The notes under the pieces: generated by a model
Database searches by the model: none
Seen by the model: only the letters and a program-made list of their open reading frames with translations
Told to the model about the DNA's origin: nothing
In this document: positions 56,294 through 64,000 of the stretch, in pieces
Position numbering within the stretch: the stretch's first letter is position 1
Layout: every line of letters starts with the position of its first letter
Position numbers and translations under genes: made by a program
Source of the DNA: Candidatus Photodesmus katoptron Akat1
GTDB taxonomy: Bacteria > Pseudomonadota > Gammaproteobacteria > Enterobacterales > Vibrionaceae
Length of the DNA: 64,000 nucleotides
Assembly (NCBI RefSeq): GCF_000478685.1
Contig: NZ_AMSD01000002.1
Span: 62,001 to 126,000, forward strand
Direction of reading: 5' to 3'

Positions 56294-57238
56294 ATGAAAA
56301 TTGTGTTAGCTAATCCGCGTGGATTTTGTGCTGGCGTTGAGCGCGCTGTTAATATAGTTAAATGTGCGTTGGAGATATATCAGGCCCCAGTTTATGTTCG
56401 TCATGAGATAGTTCACAATCGTTTTGTGGTAGATGATTTAAAACAGCGTGGTGCTATTTTTGTTGAAGAGTTGAACGAAGTACCTAATAACAGTATCGTC
56501 GTTTTCTCAGCTCATGGTGTTTCAAAGACAGTACGTAAGAAAGCAAAAGAACAATCGTTAACAGTATTTGATGCCACTTGTCCATTAGTAAAAAAGGTTC
56601 ATATGGAAGTTGCTCGTGCAAGCCGTAAACATATGGAGATTGTATTAATTGGACACTCTGGTCATCCTGAAGTTCAGGGTACGATGGGTCACTATACTAG
56701 TCATATTGGTGGTATATATTTGATAGAAGTACTTTCAGATATAAAAAAGTTCTTAAAGAGTAAGATAAAAGATCCAAATAATCTTTGCTATGTTACTCAA
56801 ACTACTTTATCTGTAAATGAAACGAAAGAGATTATTAATGAATTAAATCGTATTTTTCCAAATATTCAAGGCCCTAAAAAGGATGATATTTGTTATGCTA
56901 CTCAGAATCGGCAAGATGCTGTACATAAGCTTGCTAGTTATACTGATTTAGTTATTGTTGTTGGTTCTAACAATTCTTCTAATTCTACTCGTCTTAAAGA
57001 AATTGCGGAAAATTTGGGTATACCTAGTTATTTAGTTGATTGTCCAGAAAATATTAAATTAGAATGGCTTAAAGGTAAACTTAAAGTTGGGGTTACAGCT
57101 GGAGCTTCTGCACCTCAGGAATTAGTAGACCAAATTGTTGAACGTATTAAAATCTCAGGAGAATTTGTTACTGAACAACTTTCAGGTTGTAAAGAAACTG
57201 TATTTTTTGAATTACCTAAAGAATTGGAACCTCGATAA
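56294..57238 (+). CDS. ispH: 4-hydroxy-3-methylbut-2-enyl diphosphate reductase
   Basis: Last step of the MEP isoprenoid pathway; makes IPP and DMAPP for IspB and undecaprenol. The three cluster cysteines are in [11 protein letters not shown] (Cys12), DATCPLVKK and [24 protein letters not shown] and [12 protein letters not shown] are intact. 314 residues. AAGGAG is 8 bases upstream. Confidence 0.97.
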   Translation: MKIVLANPRGFCAGVERAVNIVKCALEIYQAPVYVRHEIVHNRFVVDDLKQRGAIFVEELNEVPNNSIVVFSAHGVSKTVRKKAKEQSLTVFDATCPLVKKVHMEVARASRKHMEIVLIGHSGHPEVQGTMGHYTSHIGGIYLIEVLSDIKKFLKSKIKDPNNLCYVTQTTLSVNETKEIINELNRIFPNIQGPKKDDICYATQNRQDAVHKLASYTDLVIVVGSNNSSNSTRLKEIAENLGIPSYLVDCPENIKLEWLKGKLKVGVTAGASAPQELVDQIVERIKISGEFVTEQLSGCKETVFFELPKELEPR

Positions 57239-57350
57239 TTTAAATGATAGCAAATAGCCTGTCTTCTTTATCGTTGATATTTGTTTTGACATTCGTAAAT
57301 TATGTGTTTACTTTTTATTTTTAAGTATAGCTATTGCATAAGGAATTATT

Positions 57351-57623
57351 ATGATTGTTGAACTAAACAAATTGCGTAATCAAATAGATACCATTGATCA
57401 ACAAGTTTTGAATTTGCTTTCAAAACGTTTTTTTTTGGTAAAAAAGATCTGTAGATTTAAGCATAAATACGGATTACCATTTTATTCACCAGATAGAGAA
57501 GCATTTATTCTTAAAGAACGTTCTGATGAAGCAATAAAACTAGGTCTTTCTCCTCAATTTATTCGAGATATTCTTTCTCAGATTATAAATGAGTCTATGC
57601 GTTGTATCTCACGTAAAGAGTGA
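57351..57623 (+). CDS. tyrA: Chorismate mutase domain, remnant of bifunctional TyrA
   Basis: 90 residues: MIVELNKLRNQIDTIDQQVL, KICRFKHKYGLPFYSPDREAFI and FIRDILSQIINESMR. This aligns with the N-terminal chorismate mutase part of E. coli TyrA (MVAELTALRDQIDEVDKALL, GLPIYVPEREASM). The fused prephenate dehydrogenase (about 280 residues) is absent; the frame ends with ISRKE and none of the three downstream frames shows its NAD-binding motif. All mutase active-site regions appear present, so this could be a working single-domain mutase that makes prephenate, or a leftover. Tyrosine synthesis by this route is lost. Confidence 0.85.
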   Translation: MIVELNKLRNQIDTIDQQVLNLLSKRFFLVKKICRFKHKYGLPFYSPDREAFILKERSDEAIKLGLSPQFIRDILSQIINESMRCISRKE

Positions 57624-57935
57624 ATTATTTTTTTACATCTTCTAAAGATGATTAAATAGTTGATCTTTCTGAATCTTTCCATTACTGCTAAATTCGTTTT
57701 ATTAACTAATGAATTGTTAGATGCTACTTATTATAAAAGTACAATCAAGAAGAATTGACTATGAGTCAACTTTTTGAAAGGTACTATCGATAAATTTTTC
57801 AAATTAGTTCCCAAAATTAATTGTAGATGGACTCTTTACGTTACCTAATAGTAATAATAGTAACCGATGACTACAATTCTCCTATTTTTAATAAAAACTG
57901 ATGTTTATTTAAATATTACTGATAGGAAGTAGTAT
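57624..57935. other. Intergenic region after truncated tyrA
   Basis: 312 bp between convergent tyrA and rpiA. No frame shows prephenate dehydrogenase or other recognisable sequence. It probably represents the decayed rest of tyrA and whatever followed it (serA normally neighbours rpiA and is absent). Confidence 0.45.
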
Positions 57936-58607
57936 TTATTTTTTTATTGCTAAACTTTTAATTTGTACACCTTCAGGTGTACCGGTAATAATTATATCTG
58001 CACCTCGGTTAGCAAATAGTCCTACTGTTACAACACCTGTTATAGCATTAATTTGATTTTCTAGTGATTTTGCATCATTAATTTTGAGATTGTATACATC
58101 AACAATAACATTATTGTTATCAGTAATTGTTCCTGCTCGGTATACTGGATCTCCACCAAGTTTTAATAATTGGCGTGCGACGTAGGAACGAGCCATAGGA
58201 ATGATTTCAACTGGAAGGGGGAAATTGCCAAGAATATTAACTAGCTTAGTTTTATCGACAATACAAACAAATGTTTCTGAAATAGCTGAGATAATTTTTT
58301 CTCGAGTTAATGCTGCTCCACCTCCCTTAATCATATCAAAGCTTGGGTTAATTTCATCTGCACTATCAATATAAGTATTTAACTTAATAACGTCATTACA
58401 ATCAAATACTTTGATTCCTAAAGATTTTAACTTTTTAGTGGAGATATTAGAGCTCGATACAGCCCCTTTAATTTTATCCTTAACTGAAGCTAAAGCATCA
58501 ATGAAGTAATTAACTGTAGAACCTGTGCCAATTCCGATTATGCTACCTTCTTCTACGTACTTTAATGCTGCTACAGCAGCTGATTTTTTCATTTCATCTT
58601 GTGTCAT
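57936..58607 (-). CDS. rpiA: Ribose-5-phosphate isomerase A
   Basis: Interconverts ribose-5-P and ribulose-5-P. Start at 58607 ([18 protein letters not shown]), matching E. coli MTQDELKK and 9 bp after AGGAG. Signature segments [56 protein letters not shown] (residues 80-103) and [17 protein letters not shown]. 223 residues, normal. ygfA lies upstream on the same strand after 83 bp. Confidence 0.97.
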   Translation of the reverse strand: MTQDEMKKSAAVAALKYVEEGSIIGIGTGSTVNYFIDALASVKDKIKGAVSSSNISTKKLKSLGIKVFDCNDVIKLNTYIDSADEINPSFDMIKGGGAALTREKIISAISETFVCIVDKTKLVNILGNFPLPVEIIPMARSYVARQLLKLGGDPVYRAGTITDNNNVIVDVYNLKINDAKSLENQINAITGVVTVGLFANRGADIIITGTPEGVQIKSLAIKK

Positions 58608-58696
58608 GCTCATTCTCCTAATTTCTAATGTGAACGGTAATCTACATAGTTCTAAAATTAGATGATGAATGAGTTTAGCATTGTGGCTAGATTAAT

Positions 58697-59284
58697 CTAG
58701 GGCTTACATTGCCAGATTTGGCTTGGTGTCACTATTTTAGTTAAGGGCATATCCCAGGATTCTATTGAAAGTTTATTGCTATACTGAAAATCATAAGCAA
58801 GTCCAATTAATGTTGGTGAAACATCTTTTATTTTAGCAGCTTTAAATGTTCTGTCGTAATAACCGCCACCCATACCAATCCTATAACCCAATGCATTAAA
58901 GCTAACTAATGGAGTACAAATAAGATCTAATTGATTTATTGGTCTTATAATTTTTTTTTTAAGTTTTGGCTCTAGAATTCCATATCTATTTTTAGTCATT
59001 AATGTATCTTTTTCATAAGATAGAAAAAGCAGATGACCTTCAAGAAAAGGATGTATCACAGGTAAATAAGTTTGTTTCTTATTTTGCCAAAGCCATTTCA
59101 CAAGTGGAGTCGTATCTATTTCACCATCAAACGAAATATATAAAGCGATATGCTGGCAATGAATTAATTCTGGTAAGGTTAAAAAACGAGCAAGCAGATT
59201 AAAGCTTGCTTGATATTGCTCATTTTTGCATAGTAGATTACGTTTAAAACGAATTTGTTTCCTTAGATTTTGACGTGAAGACAT
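58697..59284 (-). CDS. ygfA: 5-formyltetrahydrofolate cyclo-ligase
   Basis: Converts 5-formyl-THF to 5,10-methenyl-THF. The 195-residue protein starts MSSRQNLRKQIRFKRNLL and has the ATP/substrate loop LVSFNALGYRIGMGGGYYDRTF and WDMPLTKIVTP. It is normally next to the 6S RNA gene and zapA; here zapA is 58 bp upstream and no 6S RNA fits between them. Confidence 0.93.
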   Translation of the reverse strand: MSSRQNLRKQIRFKRNLLCKNEQYQASFNLLARFLTLPELIHCQHIALYISFDGEIDTTPLVKWLWQNKKQTYLPVIHPFLEGHLLFLSYEKDTLMTKNRYGILEPKLKKKIIRPINQLDLICTPLVSFNALGYRIGMGGGYYDRTFKAAKIKDVSPTLIGLAYDFQYSNKLSIESWDMPLTKIVTPSQIWQCKP

Positions 59285-59310
59285 AGTCTAACTAACCTGA
59301 AACAGTTAAC

Positions 59311-59328
59311 ATTCTCATAAATGAGAAT
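59311..59328. repeat. Perfect palindrome between ygfA and zapA
   Basis: ATTCTCAT-AA-ATGAGAAT: two perfect 8-bp arms with a 2-bp centre, in the 58-bp gap where 6S RNA normally lies. The adjacent ATGAGAATCAT resembles the core of a Fur operator (ATGATAATCAT), differing at one base. A regulatory role is speculative. Confidence 0.5.
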
Positions 59329-59342
59329 CATAACTATGAATT

Positions 59343-59624
59343 TTATTGCGCCAGGTTTACTTTACAAAGCGCATTTTCTAATGATTTTGCCAGTAATTTT
59401 ATTCGTTCTTTAATTTTATTGTTTTCCTGTAATTCATAGCAAACATTCAAAGCTGCAAAAGTTAAAAGCTGTACCTCATTAGTCACTTTAGTACGTTTTA
59501 TCATTTCTTTCAATCTATTGTCTAAATCTTTTGCAGCTTCAATAAGAGAATCTTCTTGCCCAGATGGACAGCTTACTCGGGTTAGTTTACCTAAAATTTC
59601 AACGTTTACTGCTTGATTACTCAT
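59343..59624 (-). CDS. zapA: Cell division protein ZapA
   Basis: Promotes FtsZ bundling at midcell. 93 residues: NVEILGKLTRVSCPSGQEDSL and LIEAAKDLDNRLKEM form the ZapA head; a C-terminal coiled coil follows (LQENNKIKERIKLLAKSLENAL). Slightly shorter than E. coli ZapA (109). Divergent from ubiH; in relatives ygfB and pepP lie between zapA and ubiH. Confidence 0.92.
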   Translation of the reverse strand: MSNQAVNVEILGKLTRVSCPSGQEDSLIEAAKDLDNRLKEMIKRTKVTNEVQLLTFAALNVCYELQENNKIKERIKLLAKSLENALCKVNLAQ

Positions 59625-59994
59625 ATCGATAAGCTCTTTTTTTATGCTATTGTTAAATTAATCGGAACGCTAGCAATATAACTGTTGAATCAAAAACTAT
59701 AAAAAAATCTCCAGTAACATTCAAGTTTTTCATTAAAATCAAGATAAAAATATAAAATATACAATGAAAGGTCAATAATACAAGCTAGTTAATTAATAGA
59801 AAAACGAGTTCTAGTCTCTTTAATCGAGGATAAGTAGTTAATCGTTTTTATACTTAAATTGACTAAATAAATTTAGAATTGTTAGTTTTATTTGTACATT
59901 ATAATTTCTATAAATTAGTTAGCTTTAAAATTAATTTTTTAAAAAAATGCATTTTTATCACATATTTTTAAAGGATTCCTAAAGTTGTTAATAA
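59625..59994. other. Intergenic region zapA-ubiH
   Basis: 370 bp where ygfB and pepP are found in Vibrio and E. coli. Neither leaves a readable remnant. The DNA is nearly pure A/T with a consensus TATAAT at 59900-59905 (a TTGTTA lies 15 bp before it), a plausible ubiH promoter, and AAAGGA at 59970 before the gene. Confidence 0.4.
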
Positions 59995-61166
59995 ATGAGT
60001 GTTCAGTCTATGAAAAAATTTGATGTAATAATTGCTGGCGGTGGAATAGTTGGAGTAACTTTCGCCTTATCGCTTAATGTATTAAGTAACGAAAAATTCT
60101 CTATCGCATTAATTGAGCCTTTTAAAAATACCCTAAATCGTTCTATTGCTTTGTCACATGGAACGGTAGAATTAATGAAAAAATTTAAGCTCTGGGAAGC
60201 TATTATTGATATTGCAACACCTATTAATCAGATCCAGATTTCAGAACGTTCAAATTTAGGTATAGTGAATATTTGTACCGAAAACTATTTTATTGACGCT
60301 ATAGGGTATGTAGTTGAGTTGTCTCATGTATTGGACATTTATTATAATCGGTTAAAGAAAATGAATAATATCGAATTATTTTTTCAAAATCAGTAACTGG
60401 TGTTAAGCAAAAAATAGATAAAGTAAAAATTATTCTAACGGATTCTAAACAGCTAACAGCAAAGTTATTAGTTGCTGCTGATGGTTCTATTTCTGCTTGT
60501 TGTAAAAAAATTAGATTAGATTATCAAGAATATGATTTTAAACAAGCGGCAGTAGTTGCTAAGATTATTTCAAGTGAAAAAAATAATGGTATGGCATTCA
60601 AGCGTTTTACTAAATCTGGTTCCATTGCATTGCTACCAATAAGTAGCAATAATTTCTCTTTAGTTTGGTGTTTATCTCCAAATTTAGCAAGAGAAGTTAT
60701 GTTTTATAATGAGGAGAAATTTTTAGATAGTTTACAAAAAGAATTTGGTTGGTATTTAGGTAAATTATTAAAAGCTAGCAATAAAGCTACTTATCCTTTG
60801 TATTTAAGGTATCAAAGAAAAAATATTTCTCATCGTTTTGCAATTATTGGGAATGCTGCTCAAACATTACATCCTATGGCAGCTCAAGGCTTTAATTTAG
60901 GTATGCGTGACGTTGCTAGTTTAGCCGAAGAAATTATATCATCACCTCATGATATAGGTGATTATGATAACTTGATACGTTTTAATAAACATAGAAATGC
61001 AGATAGACAAGCTACAATTAAATTAACTTCAAGTTTAGTCAAACTCTTTGCAAGTAATTCACTGTCAATAAAAATTGGTAGAAGTGTTGGTTTATTTGCT
61101 ATAGAGAACATTTTCTTTTTGAAAATGTCTTTATTACATCGTATGTTAGGTTTTGTTAATCATTAA
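59995..61166 (+). CDS. ubiH: 2-octaprenyl-6-methoxyphenol hydroxylase, one-base frameshift in a T6 run
   Basis: FAD monooxygenase of ubiquinone synthesis. The first frame (59995-60396) has the FAD fold GGGIVGVTFALSL, LNRSIALSHGTVELM and IGYVVELSHVLD, then meets a stop at 60394. The second frame continues from SVTGVKQKIDK and LLVAADGSISACC through FKRFTKSGSIALLPI, FSLVWCLSP and IIGNAAQTLHPMAAQGFNLG to 61166. One extra T in the T6 at 60379-60384 joins them (ELFFSKSVTGVKQ), giving 390 residues (E. coli 392). A start at 60010 (MKKFDVII) is equally possible. The downstream part is well preserved, so decay, if real, is recent. Confidence 0.9.
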
Positions 61167-61189
61167 CTTTTCTTTGGAGTAATTCACAA

Positions 61190-62407
61190 ATGATTCAGAG
61201 TGTTGATATTATCATTGTAGGTGCTGGAATGGTGGGTTTAACACTTGCAGCTGCTTTAAAAAATTCAGAACTTAGAATTGCATTAATTGATAAAAAAGTG
61301 CCAGAAACTTTTTTAGATGCAACTCCTGATATTCGTGTATCTGCTCTTAACTGTTCTAGTATGACTATTCTTAAAAACTTAGGTGTTTGGTCTGATTTTT
61401 TGGAAAAACAAATATTCCCGTATTCCTCAATGGAAGTATGGGAAAAGGATAGTTTTGCACATATTGAATTTAATGCAAATCCATTAATTTATCCTAATCT
61501 TGGATATATAGTAGAAAATAGACTAACTAGGATTTCTTTGATTAAGACATTGAAAAAACAAAGAAATGTTTATTTTTTCATGTCGACTGGTTGTTTCTCA
61601 ATAACTATTGGAGAACATGAAGTTTGGCTTACATTAGATAATGGAAATATTCTTACTGCAAAATTACTAGTAGGTGCTGATGGTGCTAATTCTTGGATCC
61701 GTAAGGAAATGGATATTCCCTTAACATATTGGGATTATGGGCACAACGCAATTGTAGCAAATGTTCAGACTCAAAACGATCATGAATCTATAGTTCGCCA
61801 AATATTTACCTCACAAGGAACTTTAGCATTTTTACCTATATCCAATGAATATATAAGTTCTATTGTTTGGTCAACAGACTCTGGTCGTGCAAAGCAATTA
61901 GTATATATATCTGATGATGAATTTAATAAATGCTTAACTGAAGAGTTTGATGCGTATTTAGGATTGTGCCAAGTAATTACTAAACGTGTTATCTATCCAC
62001 TTAGAATGCGTTATGCCAGAGATTTTGTGGTTGAACGTGCAGTATTAATTGGTGATGCCGCCCATACTATCCATTCATTAGCAGGACAAGGTGTCAACTT
62101 AGGTTTATTAGATGCTGCTAGCTTAGCAGAAGAAATATTAGCTTTATCTAGGAAGGGAAAAGATTTTGGTAAAAGGAGAAATTTACGTCAGTATGAACGA
62201 TGGAGAAAAACCGAGGCTGTGAAAATGATTGCTTTAATGCAGTCTTTTAGAGATTTATTTCAAGGTAGTAATCCTATTAAAAAATTAATCCGTGGTTTTG
62301 GGATGGAATTCACTAATCGATTTCCTTATATAAAAGATGAAATTATAAGGCAAGCTTTAGGAGTTAAAGGTAATTTGCCTAAATTGGCTACTAGTTTTTT
62401 AAAATAA
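61190..62407 (+). CDS. ubiI: Ubiquinone C5-hydroxylase UbiI (VisC)
   Basis: FAD monooxygenase adding the C5 hydroxyl in ubiquinone synthesis. 405 residues with the dinucleotide fold IIIVGAGMVGLTLAAAL, the RVSALNCSSM segment, LLVGADGANSWIRKEM and the second FAD motif VLIGDAAHTIHSLAGQGVNLG. Paralogue of the preceding ubiH; the two may share transcription (24 bp apart, TTTGGAG before the ATG). This copy has no frameshift. Confidence 0.95.
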   Translation: MIQSVDIIIVGAGMVGLTLAAALKNSELRIALIDKKVPETFLDATPDIRVSALNCSSMTILKNLGVWSDFLEKQIFPYSSMEVWEKDSFAHIEFNANPLIYPNLGYIVENRLTRISLIKTLKKQRNVYFFMSTGCFSITIGEHEVWLTLDNGNILTAKLLVGADGANSWIRKEMDIPLTYWDYGHNAIVANVQTQNDHESIVRQIFTSQGTLAFLPISNEYISSIVWSTDSGRAKQLVYISDDEFNKCLTEEFDAYLGLCQVITKRVIYPLRMRYARDFVVERAVLIGDAAHTIHSLAGQGVNLGLLDAASLAEEILALSRKGKDFGKRRNLRQYERWRKTEAVKMIALMQSFRDLFQGSNPIKKLIRGFGMEFTNRFPYIKDEIIRQALGVKGNLPKLATSFLK

Positions 62408-62485
62408 AATAAAATTTCTTTAAGAACGTTAGTATAGGTTTCTCTTTCTTTGATTAAGTAAACTAAATATTTAAGAATTTATGTT

Positions 62486-63469
62486 TTACGTAGTTTCTTG
62501 TTTTTTATCAGGATAGTAAGGTAATGGTTGAATATACCAAAATTGATTAGGTTGTGATGTTAAACGAAACTTTGTATTGATACTAAGATCTTTTGGAGCT
62601 ACCAATAATCCAATTCCATAAGAATTTTCAAACTGATAACTTTCTAATAGTTGTCCTGCTTTTCGCCAGTTTTTACCAATTGCACGATCCAGTAGAATAC
62701 ATTTTTCCGTTTCTATCGGTTTTTCTACTGTTCCTTTAAGTATATACATAGTTTTTTTATTATTTCCTCGATATTTTGATCTTGCGATGGTTTCCTGACC
62801 AGTATAACAACCTTTAGTAAAACTAATTCCATTTAGTAAATCTAAATTCACTGACTGTGGAATATAGGTGTTTTGTTGCCCTTTTTTGATAATTGGTAAA
62901 CCAGATTCAATATCAAAACGTGTCCAAATAGTTCCGTCTGTTACTATAGCATCAGTATTAGTAAGTAATACTTTAGCTGATGCTTTATCGACTAGTAATA
63001 ACCATCGTTTATCATCAATTTTTATTGCCGTTCCATTTTTTATACTTCTAACATTAGTATAATCATCTGAGATGCAATCAATAAAATTTGTGGCTTGATT
63101 GCCAATAATACCAAATAAAACTTCTTTACTTTGCTCTATGCGAACTTTAGAAAAAACAGCATATTTCTGCATTTCAGTTAATGTTTTTGGAATACTTGAA
63201 ATATGCTGAAACATTGCATAGCCTTTTTTATGATGGAATAAACGGAATATACTCCATACTTTCCCTTTTGCATTACAATAGGCACCTAATGTTGATTCAT
63301 TTTTTGTTAATTTTATTACATCACAAGTAAGTTGACCTTGTAAATATGATTCTTTCTCTCTTCCTGTTATAGTTATGCAACCCCAAGAGCTTAGGTAACT
63401 AATAATTAAACTTGGTAAGTTGGTTTCAGTTTTAAGAGATAGTGGAGTGAACGAATTATACCAGTCCAT
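62486..63469 (-). CDS. ygfZ: tRNA-modifying / Fe-S biogenesis folate protein YgfZ
   Basis: Folate-binding protein of the GcvT-like family that supports certain Fe-S enzymes such as MiaB. The hallmark KGCYTGQETIARSKYRG is present near residue 218, plus SYLSSWGCITITGREKESYL at the N-terminus. 327 residues (E. coli 326). Divergent from sdhE, as in Vibrio and E. coli. Confidence 0.95.
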   Translation of the reverse strand: MDWYNSFTPLSLKTETNLPSLIISYLSSWGCITITGREKESYLQGQLTCDVIKLTKNESTLGAYCNAKGKVWSIFRLFHHKKGYAMFQHISSIPKTLTEMQKYAVFSKVRIEQSKEVLFGIIGNQATNFIDCISDDYTNVRSIKNGTAIKIDDKRWLLLVDKASAKVLLTNTDAIVTDGTIWTRFDIESGLPIIKKGQQNTYIPQSVNLDLLNGISFTKGCYTGQETIARSKYRGNNKKTMYILKGTVEKPIETEKCILLDRAIGKNWRKAGQLLESYQFENSYGIGLLVAPKDLSINTKFRLTSQPNQFWYIQPLPYYPDKKQETT

Positions 63470-63578
63470 ATATTTAACCTAATACTATTTTATTCATTAA
63501 AACTACTCATAAAAAACAATTGAATTTAGAATGATTTCTTGATAATAAACATGCTGTTTAAACCCTTTTAAGAGTAAC

Positions 63579-63851
63579 ATGATGAAAAATTTCTATACTA
63601 GAAGAGAAAAGTCTCGTATTGAGTGGGCGTGTCGTCGAGGAATGTTGGAACTTGACATTATTATTACATCTTTTTTTGAAAATTGTTTTGATGAACTTAC
63701 TCAAAATGAAAAACGTAGCTTTGCTACATTATTAGAATATTCTGATCCAGATCTTTTCTCTTGGATTATAGGATACAGTCGTAGTAAAAACTTAGAGCAT
63801 GCTTTATTAGTCGATAAAATCATTTCTTATAATTTAAATCAAGGATATTAA
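63579..63851 (+). CDS. sdhE: FAD assembly factor SdhE
   Basis: Small protein that helps attach FAD covalently to SdhA (succinate dehydrogenase) and FrdA. 90 residues with the RGMLELD motif (the family's RGxxE) in [21 protein letters not shown], and [17 protein letters not shown] second ATG follows directly and could be the true start. Its stop overlaps the nadB stop on the other strand. Implies a succinate dehydrogenase elsewhere. Confidence 0.93.
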   Translation: MMKNFYTRREKSRIEWACRRGMLELDIIITSFFENCFDELTQNEKRSFATLLEYSDPDLFSWIIGYSRSKNLEHALLVDKIISYNLNQGY

Positions 63852-64000
63852 TATTTTTTTCTTTTTGGTATCAAAATAGTTGGAGCAGTATTATTTTGTA
63901 GTTCTGGGTAATCAAGTGTATAATGTAATCCTCTGCTTTCTTTTCGCTTCATTGCACATTGCACCATAAGTTCTGAGACTTGAAGCAAATTACGAAGTTC
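63848..64000 (-). CDS. nadB: L-aspartate oxidase (partial, C-terminus only)
   Basis: Translation of the last 50 codons gives [20 protein letters not shown] and [16 protein letters not shown], matching E. coli NadB ([34 protein letters not shown]). It is the first enzyme of NAD synthesis from aspartate. The frame is open to the window edge; the N-terminal part lies outside. The order ygfZ-sdhE-nadB is Vibrio-like. Confidence 0.93.
   Translation of the reverse strand, partial: ELRNLLQVSELMVQCAMKRKESRGLHYTLDYPELQNNTAPTILIPKRKKY

Overview
The window is a strongly AT-rich stretch of a gammaproteobacterial chromosome. Three things place it in the Vibrionaceae. The 16S rRNA carries the family's typical central region. 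The 16S-23S spacer contains a tRNA-Val(UAC), a known feature of Vibrio-type operons. Many proteins (LysS, ThyA, ValS, DsbA, a TIGR03503-type protein, a DUF368 protein) are closest to Vibrio versions as I remember them. The genome appears reduced: conserved blocks are present, but individual members are missing from them (apaG, holC, ptsP, fkpB, prmB, ygfB/pepP, 6S RNA, gloB). There are no IS elements, phages or CRISPR arrays. This fits a host-restricted Vibrionaceae symbiont, for example one resembling the luminous flashlight-fish symbiont Candidatus Photodesmus. The species guess is inference only; no lux genes lie here.

Layout. 1-4.2 kb: gshB (partial), metK, mdh, ispB. 4.4-6.8 kb: rplU-rpmA, obgE, folA. 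6.9-13.4 kb (minus): an envelope and RNA operon, lptD-surA-pdxA-rsmA-apaH. 13.4-20.9 kb: valS, pepA, then lptF-lptG and an RDD membrane protein. 21.2-26.7 kb: tRNA-Leu, then an rRNA operon 16S-tRNA-Ile-tRNA-Val-23S-tRNA-Asp with no 5S gene. 26.7-31.3 kb: spo0M-like, ccoG, dsbA, TIGR03503 protein. 31.5-34.8 kb: dnaQ, rnhA, a decayed yafS-like methyltransferase, mltD. 35-40.5 kb: aroC, murI, a membrane-anchored RRM protein, a YhgN/MarC protein, pdxH, DUF368. 40.7-47.2 kb (minus): lysS, prfB, brnQ, a DEDDh exonuclease, holD, mutH. 47.4-57.6 kb (mostly plus): rppH, lgt, thyA, rpsT (minus), murJ, ribF, ileS, lspA, ispH, and a tyrA cut down to its chorismate mutase domain. 57.9-64 kb: rpiA, ygfA, zapA (minus), ubiH, ubiI, ygfZ, sdhE, nadB (partial).

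The content is housekeeping: translation, replication and repair, envelope assembly (LptD/F/G, SurA, Lgt, LspA, MurJ, MurI), isoprenoid and ubiquinone synthesis, and vitamin B6, folate and flavin metabolism.

The most unusual signal is a repeated lesion. Four otherwise intact genes (lptG, dnaQ, prfB, ubiH) are each out of frame by exactly one missing base in an A or T run of 6-9. Adding one A or T restores a full-length, family-normal protein in every case, and at least lptG and prfB should be essential. prfB also keeps its classical programmed frameshift upstream of the lesion. The possible explanations are transcriptional slippage rescuing the genes, assembly or sequencing homopolymer errors, or very recent decay. 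Other notable points are the missing 5S and 6S RNA genes, a DsbA active site of CSHC instead of CPHC, and the truncated tyrA.
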